Shown here: positions 12,190 to 22,961 of the stretch, in pieces
Layout of the letters: each line of letters opens with the position of its first letter
Position numbering within the stretch: the stretch's first letter is position 1
From: Mytilisepta virgata
Taxonomy: Eukaryota > Mollusca > Bivalvia > Mytilida > Mytilidae
Direction of reading: 5' to 3'
Assembly (NCBI GenBank): GCA_028015205.1
Contig: CM051514.1
Coordinates: 28,412,150 to 28,476,149 of the forward strand
Length of the DNA: 64,000 nt
Notes under the pieces: generated by a model
Databases searched by the model: none
What the model saw: the letters and a program-made list of their open reading frames with translations, nothing else
Told to the model about the DNA's origin: nothing
Program-made: the position numbers and the translations under genes

Positions 12190-12970
12190 TTCAATATTCC
12201 TGCACCGTCAATATACCTATCACAATGCACTGTCAAGATACCTTTATACATTACATGAAAAAAAAATATTTTGACTTATCGGTATGCCGGCATTTTGATC
12301 CTGTCTTCACATACAAAATATTAAATCAAATCCGAACTGTCGATTTGCACTATAGTTGTAATGATCACCTAATTCTAATTATTAAAACACACACTAATCC
12401 TAATATTTTACCACTGCACAATGCCACTATATTTATATAATCCGAGGAATTATTCCTAGAAATAATATCCAGTAACACTTAAACACAATAATTCACCTTC
12501 ACAATCCAAGAATATTCACTACACGTCACTACCAAGGAAGAACACGTCAATATAGAAGTACAGCCTTCTATGACGGTCAACACACTGATAGAGAAATGCG
12601 AGGTCTGGCCGGTTTTATATACTATATATTTGGAAAATCCCATTATCTGATTTTAGGGGTATCACGTAAGATTTTCCCGCTAGAGAAAATATTAAGTCCA
12701 TTACTGAATTTAGGGGAGTTATATTTAGTGCTCCATAATAAAGGAGGAATTTACTAAAAATGACGGTTAATTATAAACAGGTAATAGTAAGTTTCACTCC
12801 CCAGTACAGGAATTCAGCAAATTGATATTTATGAATGATTCCGTAATTACTTTGACATGTATACATAATTAAAAGTGAAACTAGAAAATTAATAATTAGC
12901 GACACTGTCCAAATCGATGTTTTAACAAACTAAAAGTATTTCTTAAGGATATTTTATTGATATCTTGGAT
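12190..12970. other. Conserved non-coding block, LTR-promoter-like on the minus strand (unit A)
   Basis: Nearly identical to about 60900-61690. A 71-codon open frame (12225-12440) is conserved in both copies but has no recognisable motif. Read on the minus strand, a tatataaaacc TATA-like box (about 12612-12624) lies upstream of a C+T-rich leader, which could be part of an old LTR. Function unknown. Confidence 0.35.
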
Positions 12971-13369
12971 ATAATTCACGTTACATCACACATCTATATG
13001 TCTAGTAAACAGCCAATATTACATGTGCCAGCAATTCGACATACATGTAACTGATATTTTCGTATATTTTGTTTCACTTTATATGAACGAAATTTCTTGA
13101 TGTTTCATTAAAAGACTGTCTGTTTATTGTTTTACAAATGTTATTTTTTACAGGCACACCATCTGAAGAATATTTGAAATAAACGGTTTAGAGAAAGGAT
13201 AAACATTGACGCACTATTTAATCGACAGAAACACAGAACAAAAACCATAAAAAGAACACAAAACACAAACATCGGGTTAGGATAATATGATTTGGTACAG
13301 AAACTGGGTAGTTGTGAAGATAAACTAGTTTCATGGGAACCCAAACCACCCCGTCAGCTATTCCGACCC

Positions 13370-13600
13370 TAGGACACAATTTAAGGAGCAAACAAAAAAC
13401 CCGCAATCCATTAGATAGACAATCCCAGAAAACAAATGAACAACCAAAACAAATAAACAATGAAAACAAAAGAAGAACACACTAAACAACACAAACTCCT
13501 GTAAAAAGCAGGAGTGAACTCGGGTGCTCCGGAAGGGTAAGTTCAACAAAAGACAATCCGGTGATATAAAACATCATATAAAAGCCAATACAGTATGATT
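13370..13600 (-). mobile_element. Penelope-like 3' end fragment (unit A)
   Basis: Reverse complement of the 3' UTR seen at 11700-11900, including the conserved ggtgctccggaagggtaag segment. No RT core is attached. Open frames here are not genes. Confidence 0.6.
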
Positions 13601-13879
13601 ATCAGCAAGGTGACCGCTATCTAGAAACATGTTTAAATTGGTTGAATGGTACATGTACATAATTTAAACAGCATAGTCAAAATGTGCTAGTTTTAACTGT
13701 AACTCCTGCCAAGTCTCTTATACCTGCTGTTCTGTTAACGTGTCCAAGCAGATAAATTTCTTCGAAAGCAATATTGATGAATCACATCATCTGAAAATTC
13801 TTGTTTAGGTTTTCTTAGACAGGTAAGTATATATTAAATTTCCTTTGGTGATAATCAATAGTGTAGATGTTTTCGGTAT

Positions 13880-14275
13880 TCCATAGAATAAGTTTTATTT
13901 ACAAGTGTATCTTAAGCCGCACCAAATTGACTTTGAATTTTTGTTATGGACTTGATGCATAAAATGTGCAAGCGTGCAAAATTTTAATTTTAATCTTTTT
14001 TCTTGAGGAGTAGATTTTTTTTCCGGCGAAGATCACATTTAAGTGCGAAATACATTTTTGTAACAAAATGTGGTGCAAAAATGGGGAAAAAATCCTATTT
14101 TTAAAAACTTTTTGGACCAGGCGAACACTTTTTATTTTTGAACTAAATAGCAAAATGGCACATTTTCAGCATTTTTGCAAAATGAAGCGGCAAAAATGTT
14201 TTTTTCTTAAAATTTACAGTCTGAAAATCGGAGCGTCTCAATCCAAAGATATCGGGGAAATGCACAAGGGCTGAA
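13880..14275. repeat. Unclassified dispersed repeat, copy in unit A
   Basis: The same sequence recurs at 22550-22850 and 63290-63519. It is A/T-rich with repeated gcaaaatg-type words and a gg-cgaacactttttattttt segment. No terminal repeats or coding motif were seen. Confidence 0.6.
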
Positions 14276-14640
14276 GTTGCATTCATTTGTTTGACTCTAT
14301 ACTCCAAGTGAAAGAAATAACACTGTTTAGTAGCTGTAGCATTGTGAATGTGAACCTTATCTTCAGGGATGTCAAAACTCCCTAGAATATGTGATATGTG
14401 GTCTTTTTGATATCATAATTAATCTATAATTATTACAATTTATTTCATTATCTACATATCTATTTCTTGTTTCAGCTCCACAATGTTTATTATGCCAGGC
14501 TTAAAATAGTCTTTGCTTGCTGTAGACCGACCTCGAAAATCCGTATTGGCCCTCGAAAATCTATATTTTTGTTGGCTTGGTTTTTTCTCCATTTTTTAAA
14601 AATCTAAAATTCTTTTTAATTTTTTTAAAATATGTGATAA

Positions 14641-14759
14641 ATAGATCATTACATGGCATTTTCCATATCGGCCCGGGTATCATCCCTCGACCCAAGTCCG
14701 ATAAGGGAGTCTCGGGATGATACCAGGTCCGATATGGAAAATGCCATGTAATAATCTAT
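14641..14759. mobile_element. Hairpin (foldback) element
   Basis: Inverted arms of about 50 bp (14643-14691 and 14706-14757), centred on a short spacer and starting with attacatggcattttccata. It has no coding capacity. MITE-like by structure only. Confidence 0.65.
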
Positions 14760-15917
14760 AAATTGTTACAATTCATTTCGTTATCTACATGTCCATTTCT
14801 TGTTTCATATCCATAATGTTGGTTATGCCAGGCTTAGAAAAGTCTTGGTTTGCTGTAGCCCGACCCATAGTTAGGATGGTAGGATAGGTAATTATGCATT
14901 GTTTAAATCATACTAATGATTGAAACCACGAAATCAATTGAACTAATATAATTTATGTGACTAATGAAATTGGATATTAAAAATCGTCATCTCAAGGCTC
15001 AAACTTTTTTGGGTCGGGCTAATTTTGGAAGGACGGGCGGACTACCACAAACAAAGCTAATTTTAATTTAGGTCTTTTGATGTTTTGTCTGTTACAGTTG
15101 AGAGTTACGGTGATAAGTAAGCAGCTGAATATAATGGTTATCATGTTAAAGGACATGGTATGGATTCCAAAATAAAAAAGTAATGAAAAACTTACTCTAT
15201 AATATCATTAAACTTTCTTAAAGTGTTGCGGTTTATGGAACATGAAATTTCTGGAATAGCAGCAATATCATGTCAAAACGGCTAAGTGTGAAACTTTATG
15301 TAAGACAAACATGACATACAAAATCTGTTTGGCCAAGGCTTGCAGCTCATAGTTGTTTTGACCAACATCTTCTGTGAAAACACTAAATTATCTTCAAATC
15401 CTTGATTTAGCAGACGTTCATGGCGTAGCTGTTGCACAGTGGGAAGTTTATACCATGATTGAGAGATTGTGAAAGTTCGATCATTATACCAAAAAATGAT
15501 ACAAATCTGAAATCTTTAATTTTAATTTTTCATGTCAGATAGGGCCAACAAATGACTGAATCATATTATATTCTTTTGAAAATAGATGTAGGATAACGAA
15601 AATTGCGGGATTAAGAGACAAACCATTTAATTTTTAGGAGAGGGGGGTCAAATTCAAAATGAAAAGGCAGGACCAGGATTTTGGCAAAATAAAAAGACAG
15701 GATCACTTTTAGGTGTGAAAAAATGCAGGACCTGTGTCAATCAGGAAATATTTTGGTTTAAAAGAATATAAAAATTTAGGCCAAAACAGCGGCCAAAAAA
15801 AATAACCCAGGGCCAAAATTTCGACAAAACAAATAGGCAGGATCAAACATTTGTTTTATTGTGTTAATCCATATAATTTTCTTTGGGGGGAGCAAGGAGC
15901 GAGAAAGGAATTTGAAA
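14760..15917. other. Non-coding stretch
   Basis: AT-rich. Short segments at 14780-14890 resemble 14440-14560, suggesting a small local duplication around the hairpin element. No gene or RNA was recognised. Confidence 0.5.
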
Positions 15918-17075
15918 CTAGAGGCTCTCAAGAGCCTGTGTCGCTCAATTGTATCTACTGTGGTTTTTGAAATCATGTAAAATAAGGTTAAAATTAAAAT
16001 GAAAAGCATTAATAAATTGCTTCGCTGAGCGCAGCTGGATACGACCGCAGAGGTCATACTGTCAACAGTTGGGGCAAAAATGGACACACTATTCGCGCTT
16101 GATACAGGTCGGAATTTGGATTGTAATTAAATATGTGACACATAATAGGTTTCATACACAGAATAACTTTAGTCAAAGAACTTAGAATTGGTCTTGTGAT
16201 TTGAATTTATATTCAATTTTTTTGCTTTTTGTGCAATACAATATGCTGTTGCGAATAGAACCCCCCAAAAAAATTACCCCTTTTTTTGCCTTTCTGCAAT
16301 ACACTATGCTTTGGCGTATCGACTCCCCCCCCCCCCCCCCCTTCCAAAAAAAATAGAAATTTTCTTATTAGATTCTGAAATCTGAAATGAGAAAAAATTG
16401 TCTCCCCCATAATTTCCTATTTACCCACCCTAAATTTTTTTTCACCTCCCCCACCTTCCCTTTTTCCAAAAAAAATTCTTTCCCTCAAGATATGGTCATA
16501 ATCTCGTGGAGTTTGCAGACATAATTACCCATTTAAATACATATGGCTAAAATTAATATTAATTAATAGTAACTTCTAAAAATAAATTGACAGCTATAAA
16601 TCACCCGAAGACAATCTACATTTCTTTATACATACATGCAGTGTAATGGAGGTAATCGAATCATACACAACATTTTACTTTAAATAAGTTTGGATTACCT
16701 CCTTACACCAAGATAATAACCAAAAACTGCAAAATTTACTAAAATTTACCAATTCAGGGACAGCAACCCAACAACAGGTTGTCTGATTCGTTTGAAATTT
16801 TCAGGGCAGATACCTGATGAACATTTTTACCCTGTCAAAATTACTCTAAGTACTTTAATTTCAGAAATACAAGCCAAAAACTGCATTTACCCCCTATGTT
16901 CTATTTTTAGCCATGTTGGCCATGTTGATTGGTTACATTTGGCCCAGTAGTTTCAGAGGAGAAGATTTTTGTAAAAGTTAACAGACGACGACGACGACGA
17001 CGACGGACGACGACGGACGACGGACGCCAAGTGATGAGAAAAGCTCACTTGACCTTTCAGGTCAGGTGAGCTAAA
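15918..17075 (+). repeat. Mollusc-type interspersed repeat with gacgacgg stretch and terminal hairpin
   Basis: Begins at gaggctctcaagagcctgtg and ends with a gac-rich microsatellite (about 16984-17026), then a gctcacttgacct/aggtcaggtgagc stem-loop at about 17043-17072. A relative with the same terminal features is at 40230-41412. I remember such sequences as abundant in bivalve genomes; class unknown. Poly(C) at 16325-16341 is internal. Confidence 0.5.
16325..16341. repeat. Poly(C) tract
   Basis: Run of 17 C on the + strand. Confidence 0.85.
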
Positions 17076-17573
17076 AAGGAAATGTTCCAAAACTTGGTGA
17101 AAAGAGAGAGCATCAAAAACTCCAGGAAGGAAAGGCACAATTGAATATCACCTGGAATAAAACTTAAGTATGTCTTGAAAAAAGTTAGACTACTTGTATG
17201 CCGATAAAAAAAAATCAGAGTCGTTGATAACTGCGAAAGAAATAATAATTCTAAAAATCAAAGATCAATTTCTTGCACCATTAAAAATTAAATAGTTGGT
17301 CCAGTACGGTGTTACATTTCGATTTTTATATTCTGTGACACGAGTTTGGATGAACTGTACATCTAAATGCGTATATCAGTATATCTTGTTTCAACGGCTT
17401 TGCATATGCCCATAGGTAAAATATTAAATAACTCTACATAAAATATGAATATCATGTTCATATTAAGACGAATTGTTATAATTTTTATTTCATTTACTCT
17501 TAAAAAATAAGTTAGTCGTTATATGCCATATAGAAATTTAAACGACGACCTGCAAAATAAACAAATTGTGAAT

Positions 17574-17946
17574 TATAGCCCTTTTCAGAAACTCATTTCG
17601 GAATCACGATTCTGACTCTAAAATTATAATTTGAGGAATGTTATTTCCGCTGCTGAGACGAAGAACTGGTAAATGGAAATTATTTATTACTTTGATATAC
17701 AAATATTTCCAGCTTTGTAATCAAGTTTGATTACCGGTATGTTGGAAGTAAAAAGATCGTAAGTAGTTCCCAAATTTATATAAACCAAACATTACGTGCA
17801 AATCAACAAGTTTTAAAACCAGTTAATCCTTTACTCTTCATTGCAGCGAACCAGTACTACATCCCAGCAAGGGAAATTACTTGCTTAAAATTATAATTTT
17901 AGAGTCAGAATCGCGATTCCGAAATGATTTTCTGAAAAGGGCTATA
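17574..17946. mobile_element. Non-autonomous TIR element (Tc1/mariner-like MITE?)
   Basis: Terminal inverted repeats of about 60 bp (17574-17635 and about 17885-17946), starting TAGCCCTTTTCAGAAA and flanked by TA on both sides. The 250-bp interior has no open frame. TA flanks would fit Tc1/mariner mobilisation; that is inference. Confidence 0.65.
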
Positions 17947-18254
17947 CCATTTCTTTCTAGTACTGTATCACTGATAAAATTTTACTCTTCAAACTAAGCT
18001 TTATTCCAAGCTCTTACAAATGAATTTGACTTTTTTAACATTATTATGAGAGTGATTTTCGTACATAGCTTTTACAGTTTTAAATGCATGTCATTTCATT
18101 TTTGGAGGATATTTATTTTATTTTTTTATGTTTATTTCTATTTATATATTTATTTTTTTTTTTTTTTGTTAATCGTGAATGAAATTTGTATTTCCCGTCC
18201 AACAGTTTTAAATTCCCCACTGAGAAACCTATATTTTATCTAAACATTCTATCT

Positions 18255-18440
18255 GCTTACCTTTCCGAAGCCCCTGACTTCACTCCTGGTTTTTATAGGT
18301 GTTCGTGTTGTTAATTGTTTTTTAGTTTTCAATGTAATTTGTTGTGCTTGATGGTGTTCTTTTGTCTTCACGGGTTTTGTCTGTCTAATGGACTGCGTTT
18401 TATTGAATTGCTCCTGTATATTTCTCTTTTTTGAATGGAT
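18255..18440 (+). mobile_element. Penelope-like 3' UTR fragment
   Basis: Matches the 3' UTR of the unit A fragment (ttcactcctggtttttata and gttcgtgttgtt segments). No coding part is attached. Confidence 0.55.
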
Positions 18441-19239
18441 CTTAACAGTTTAGAACCTCTGTTTTTCGTCTGTAATTGTTAATTTCTTCAGACACTATCA
18501 TTTTCATGTATAATCAGTCCACATAGCTTACTTAATTTTGCGGTATTAGACCAAAATTACCATAACACACACTTTTACACAAATATGATGGTCAAAATAG
18601 TGATGATTTCATGGCTTGAGATCATCAGAGATTTTAACGGAAGTGAAATGCAGAGATATCTCAGGTCAAAGACTGAAAAGAGACTTCTTTTTCTATAGGA
18701 CAGTCCTTGAACAAGTTCAAATAAACTTGCAGTTGTGTTAATCTTGGGTAAACATGGTGTAGCTGTCCTCGAGCAGAAATGTGTACTGTTTTCGTTAGTC
18801 AAAATGACAGGCATACGGGATCGATATTCCCCGTAAAGTGCATGCTTATTTACATCCGTAATTTACAAAATATATAAAATCTACATTCTTATATTTAAAA
18901 TAATTTATGTGTTTTTTACATGGAAAACATTTTTTTTTGTATTTTTCATGGTAAATAAGTGTATTTTTTTTTATATCAAAATAGCAAATATCCTCCTGTT
19001 ATATAAAGGAAAATAATTGTTATACATTTGATTATTTCTTAAAATGACGAAGTTAGCCCTAATTTTTCACACTATATTATGACCATATACATTTCTATAA
19101 TGAACATTTGGTATTCGAAAAGACGTCTACCTACCGGTTTATTTCTGAATAAATAAGTTATCAAAGGTAGATGCGTTTTATATTAAAGGAAATTATACTC
19201 GAGATATTGTATTACAACGTTATTCGATACAAAGTAAGT

Positions 19240-20640
19240 TAAAAACTATTTACATATTTCAGAAGTCGTTAGTATACACCCGTTTACTAGCTATGAGGAC
19301 AATAACAATTTTATTGTCCCCCGACACAAACTATTTCCAGGATCAACTTGCCATTGTTCTCATAGGTATTAATTGGGTGTTGCATTGTACCAAAGGCATC
19401 ATAAGTACAAAAAGCTCGGGAAAAAATGCGCTACTTTCGAACTATTGTCCCTCGGGGAAATAGTTATTTATTCACAAGAGATTGCAAATTCATCTGTAGT
19501 TCATTTTTTTATAGATTATGCATACTAAGGTATAATAATATATTTTAAGTTTTAAATTTTTGGGACAAAACAGCTGTTTAATGATGTTTATTGGTGTCCC
19601 ACTTTTAATCCCTTATATAAATATACTAGTTAGGTAATGTTGTGATAGAACTTATAGTTCTTTTCTTATAGAGATGACCGGTAACTTACATGTAGCTGTA
19701 ATACCACATAATGATAAGCCAAGAGTGTTTAATCTCTTTAAATTAAATAAAAATTTTGCTATCTTAGAGATGGATTTTGGTCTTCTTTTTGTGTCATATT
19801 TTAAACTATTTGAAATTATAAATATTCATTTTAGATTCAAAATTTATGAACAAATTATATTTGACTTCTGCATCTAGATGTAATTAATCTGCTAAATTAT
19901 ATTTGTGTAACTTTCATGGACTTATAACAGCCTCTCAGAAATTTCATAATGAATATTAATATGGATACAAGCTCTGAATCTGTGACCTTAAAAATGCATT
20001 AAAGGTAGTGCATGCAACACTGCCTGTTCGAGCCGAAATTTATTGAATTTGAATTTGAATTCTCACTCTTTTCCAACGATATCAATAGGAACTGTCTAAC
20101 TAACAAAAATTATACCCAAATATGTAAAATGTACATGTTCAACCACTAGAGTTCGTACAGAAAAATAATGCAAGGACAGCTTGGTTTTAGGAGGTCATCG
20201 TAACTGTGTTTGAATATTAATTCTGATGTTGTCATTTCGAGTAAATGTTATTTGTACAACTTGTTGTAATTTTTATGTTTGTTTCATGTAGTGACACTTG
20301 ATATGTATTGTCATTCATTGTTTTATATTTTTATGATTGACTCCAAAAGTGCTTCCTTAATTAAAGAAATTATTATCAACTGAAAAAAAACATGAACGAC
20401 AAAACTTCACAAAACTCCAAATTTGAAGAACACAAATGATCCATTCAAAAAAGTATTTACAAAATATTAAATATAGTCTATAGCTGACTCTTCCACCATA
20501 CAAGTTTTAATGCAATTTTAGTCGTTTAAATATAACATACTACAGCATTGCATGGATTTCTTTTAATTTTTTGTTTATGTAACTATTTGTTAATTGGGTA
20601 ATTAAAAGTGGGAGAATCGGGATTAAACCCTTGCACTAGA
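19240..20640. other. Non-coding stretch within unit B
   Basis: AT-rich with no recognisable coding exon or RNA. It contains short agttatc/ccctcgggg motifs only. Open frames such as 19674-19877 have no motif and simple composition. Confidence 0.5.
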
Positions 20641-22068
20641 CGTGATGTCAAATAGAGTCAATTCGCAGCAGTCCAAGATCAGTATCGGAATCAATGTCCA
20701 GTTTCATGATTATTCCTAAGTGTTATCTAGTTATCGGTTTCCAGAGTATTTTTCCTATTGATGCCATGGAACCAGTCTTGATCAGAACAGTACGGATATT
20801 TTTAAATAGAATCTTGGTCAGTTGTGAGGTCCTTAAATCAAGTATTTAATGACATAAATGCAAAGAAAATATAAGGAAATAGCGGATAAAGGGTTAGAGT
20901 ACATGACAAATTATTATGCGAAAAGCGTTTAATAAGTTTAAAATGATTTGTTTATAGTGGACTGGGAAAATGTTAAATAAACAGGAGTTCACTGTAACTG
21001 CAAAAGGTTTTGTCGATTGAAAATAAAATCATAAGGCAATGGTGAATTGCTGCACTGTTTCTGGTCCCGAAGTTGCATGTAATATTAGTTTCTGGATTAT
21101 CAATCAATCAATTTACATTTGTAATTATGAAATACACGATATTGTTCTTTCCATTCTTTACGAAACCGGTTTAACCCCAAAAACTGCTAGGTGTCTGTAA
21201 AATACCATACTATCCTATCTATCTGTTACATTGTAAATATGAGTTCATATTCCCTGTGAAGTCTTTCTAACAATTATATTATACCTGACTGTCCTGATTT
21301 TAGCAGCAAAACACAGGTTATGTGGGTAGTAATTTTAAAAACACTGAATTGCCACTTATCTACCTTTTAAAATTATGCCTTCATTCCTCAATTTATAATT
21401 CCTGCATTTCAAAAAAAATGTTTACGTTAATTGTAATCCATTTAAAAAATATTTATTTTGTTTCCTAGGTTTTGTTTACTTTTCCATTTCAATATCTCTA
21501 TTACACGGATATGCTGTCATATTACCTTTCAAGCCAGCCAATCAAATTGCAGGATAAAACATTGTATTTTACCCCAAAGTAATAGTCTATGTTGTTTCAG
21601 TCTAGTAGTCCGTCGATTGCATGGCCCTATTTATTATTCTAATATGACGTGCCGCTTTCGCTATAGAAACACAACCCTGCTCAATATAGAACAATTATTA
21701 CTGATACATCCGTACAATGCGTTGTTGACGTGAAGCCCACATGAAATCACTAAACTGTATTATTTTGTTGATAAAATAAAGTTTCAATGTCATATTCTTC
21801 CATCTCACTGAATCTATCTTACATATATCGAATTGCAAACATTTAGCAAAGCTCGACATACAACAACGGTAACTGTCACGCAAAATGGTTTGACAGTCAA
21901 AAGTGCGACGTCACAATTCAAGGTATAACGTCATACATTCAAAGAACGCCAGATCGAGAGTCAAAAACGGAAAATCATACGTTGTACATGATCCTGTTTT
22001 AAAATCTCACAAAAATGTAAGTATGATTTTAAAAAACTAAGTATGTTGCGAAACAGCTCATGCGACAA

Positions 22069-22195
22069 TAGATAACAAGAAACATAATGGAAATAGTGAG
22101 CTGTCAAAAGGGGCATAAAACGACTAAAAAGTAATTTTAGTCGTTTTATGCCCCTTTTGACAGCTCACCATTTCCATTTATTTTTCTTGTTATCT
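22069..22195. mobile_element. Long near-perfect hairpin
   Basis: Arms of about 60 nt (22069-22129 and 22134-22195) separated by only a few bases. Both contain gtcaaaaggggcataaaacg or its complement, with few mismatches. No coding capacity. Confidence 0.8.
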
Positions 22196-22344
22196 AAGTA
22201 TGATTTTATTTTGTTTGTTTAAAGACATTTCAGGTTTTTCTGTAAAAGTTTTTGTCTTGTTAAAATCTACATGGCTGCCCGTATATGACGCCTGATATGG
22301 TTCGCTTCGATTATAGAAATGATGCATATTGCCCTATTAGAATC

Positions 22345-22482
22345 GAAATAATTCATTGGTGCCATGCTCTGTGGTTATTTTAACATTGTTTGGCCTTATA
22401 TTTGTTAATATTTTAATATAAACAAATATACGGCCTACCCATGTTAAAATAATAATAGAGCATGGCACCAATGAATTATTTC
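22345..22482. mobile_element. Second long hairpin
   Basis: The outer arms share gaaataattcattggtgcc and its complement; the inner arms are ggcc-tatatttgtt and aacaaatata-ggcc. The structure is almost continuous over 138 nt. Confidence 0.78.
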
Positions 22483-22549
22483 TTAAGGATTGCTACAAAG
22501 TCATATTTTGCATTATGCTATTGACTAAACTGTTTATAAATTATCATAT

Positions 22550-22855
22550 TGTGGTATTAGACCACACCAAATTAATTTTTAGTTCTTTTGATTTTTGGAT
22601 GGCAATTTTTTCTTTAGGACTAGTTTTTTTTCGGGTGAAGATCAAATTTACGTGAGGCACACATTTTTTAACTAAAATATTGCAAAAATGGGGAGCGGGC
22701 GAACAATTTTTATTTTTGATTTGTTGAAAAATGAACAATTTGGATCGAATTTTCATCATTTTTTGCAAAATGAATCAGCAAAAATGTTTTCTTAAAATTT
22801 ACAATCCAAAAATCGGAGCAGCGAAATCCAAAGAAGTAAAGATCAATTTGGTTTG
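22550..22855. repeat. Unclassified dispersed repeat, copy in unit B insertion
   Basis: Same family as 13880-14275, including the gcaaaaatgttttcttaaaa segment. It sits immediately before copy 2's exon 1 region. Confidence 0.6.
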
Positions 22856-22961
22856 GAACTTATCTACAAAACGTTTTAATCGTATTTTACATATCTGCAG
22901 TCTACGAAATGAATATTTTACATGCATGTGTATCTATGTAACGTTCATTGTATTAGTAGGA

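Larger units (their letters stand above)
2170..14158 (+). repeat. Segmental duplication unit A (about 12 kb; partner of 51645-63519)
   Basis: Collinear with unit C by eye over nearly its whole length: LINE tail (3010-3990), degenerate 115-bp tandem repeats (4560-5040), MFS copy 1, Penelope-like fragment (10530-11900), the 12200-12970 block, another Penelope-like 3' end (13370-13600) and the repeat starting at about 13880. The left edge is near the tatatagattctac sequence at 2170. The right edge is set where unit C runs into satellite. About 270 bp at roughly 5340-5610 is present here and in unit B but missing from C. Confidence 0.85.
21170..22870. other. 1.7-kb insertion upstream of copy 2
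   Basis: In units A and C the sequence from cgatattgttctttg to the exon 1 region is continuous over about 80-100 bp. In unit B it is split by about 1.7 kb containing two long hairpins (22069-22195 and 22345-22482) and the dispersed repeat at 22550-22855. No gene was recognised inside. Confidence 0.65.

Noticed and set aside
21458..21733. 91-codon frame upstream of copy 2
   Set aside because: No motif, no paralogue in the window, and it lies inside the B-specific insertion.
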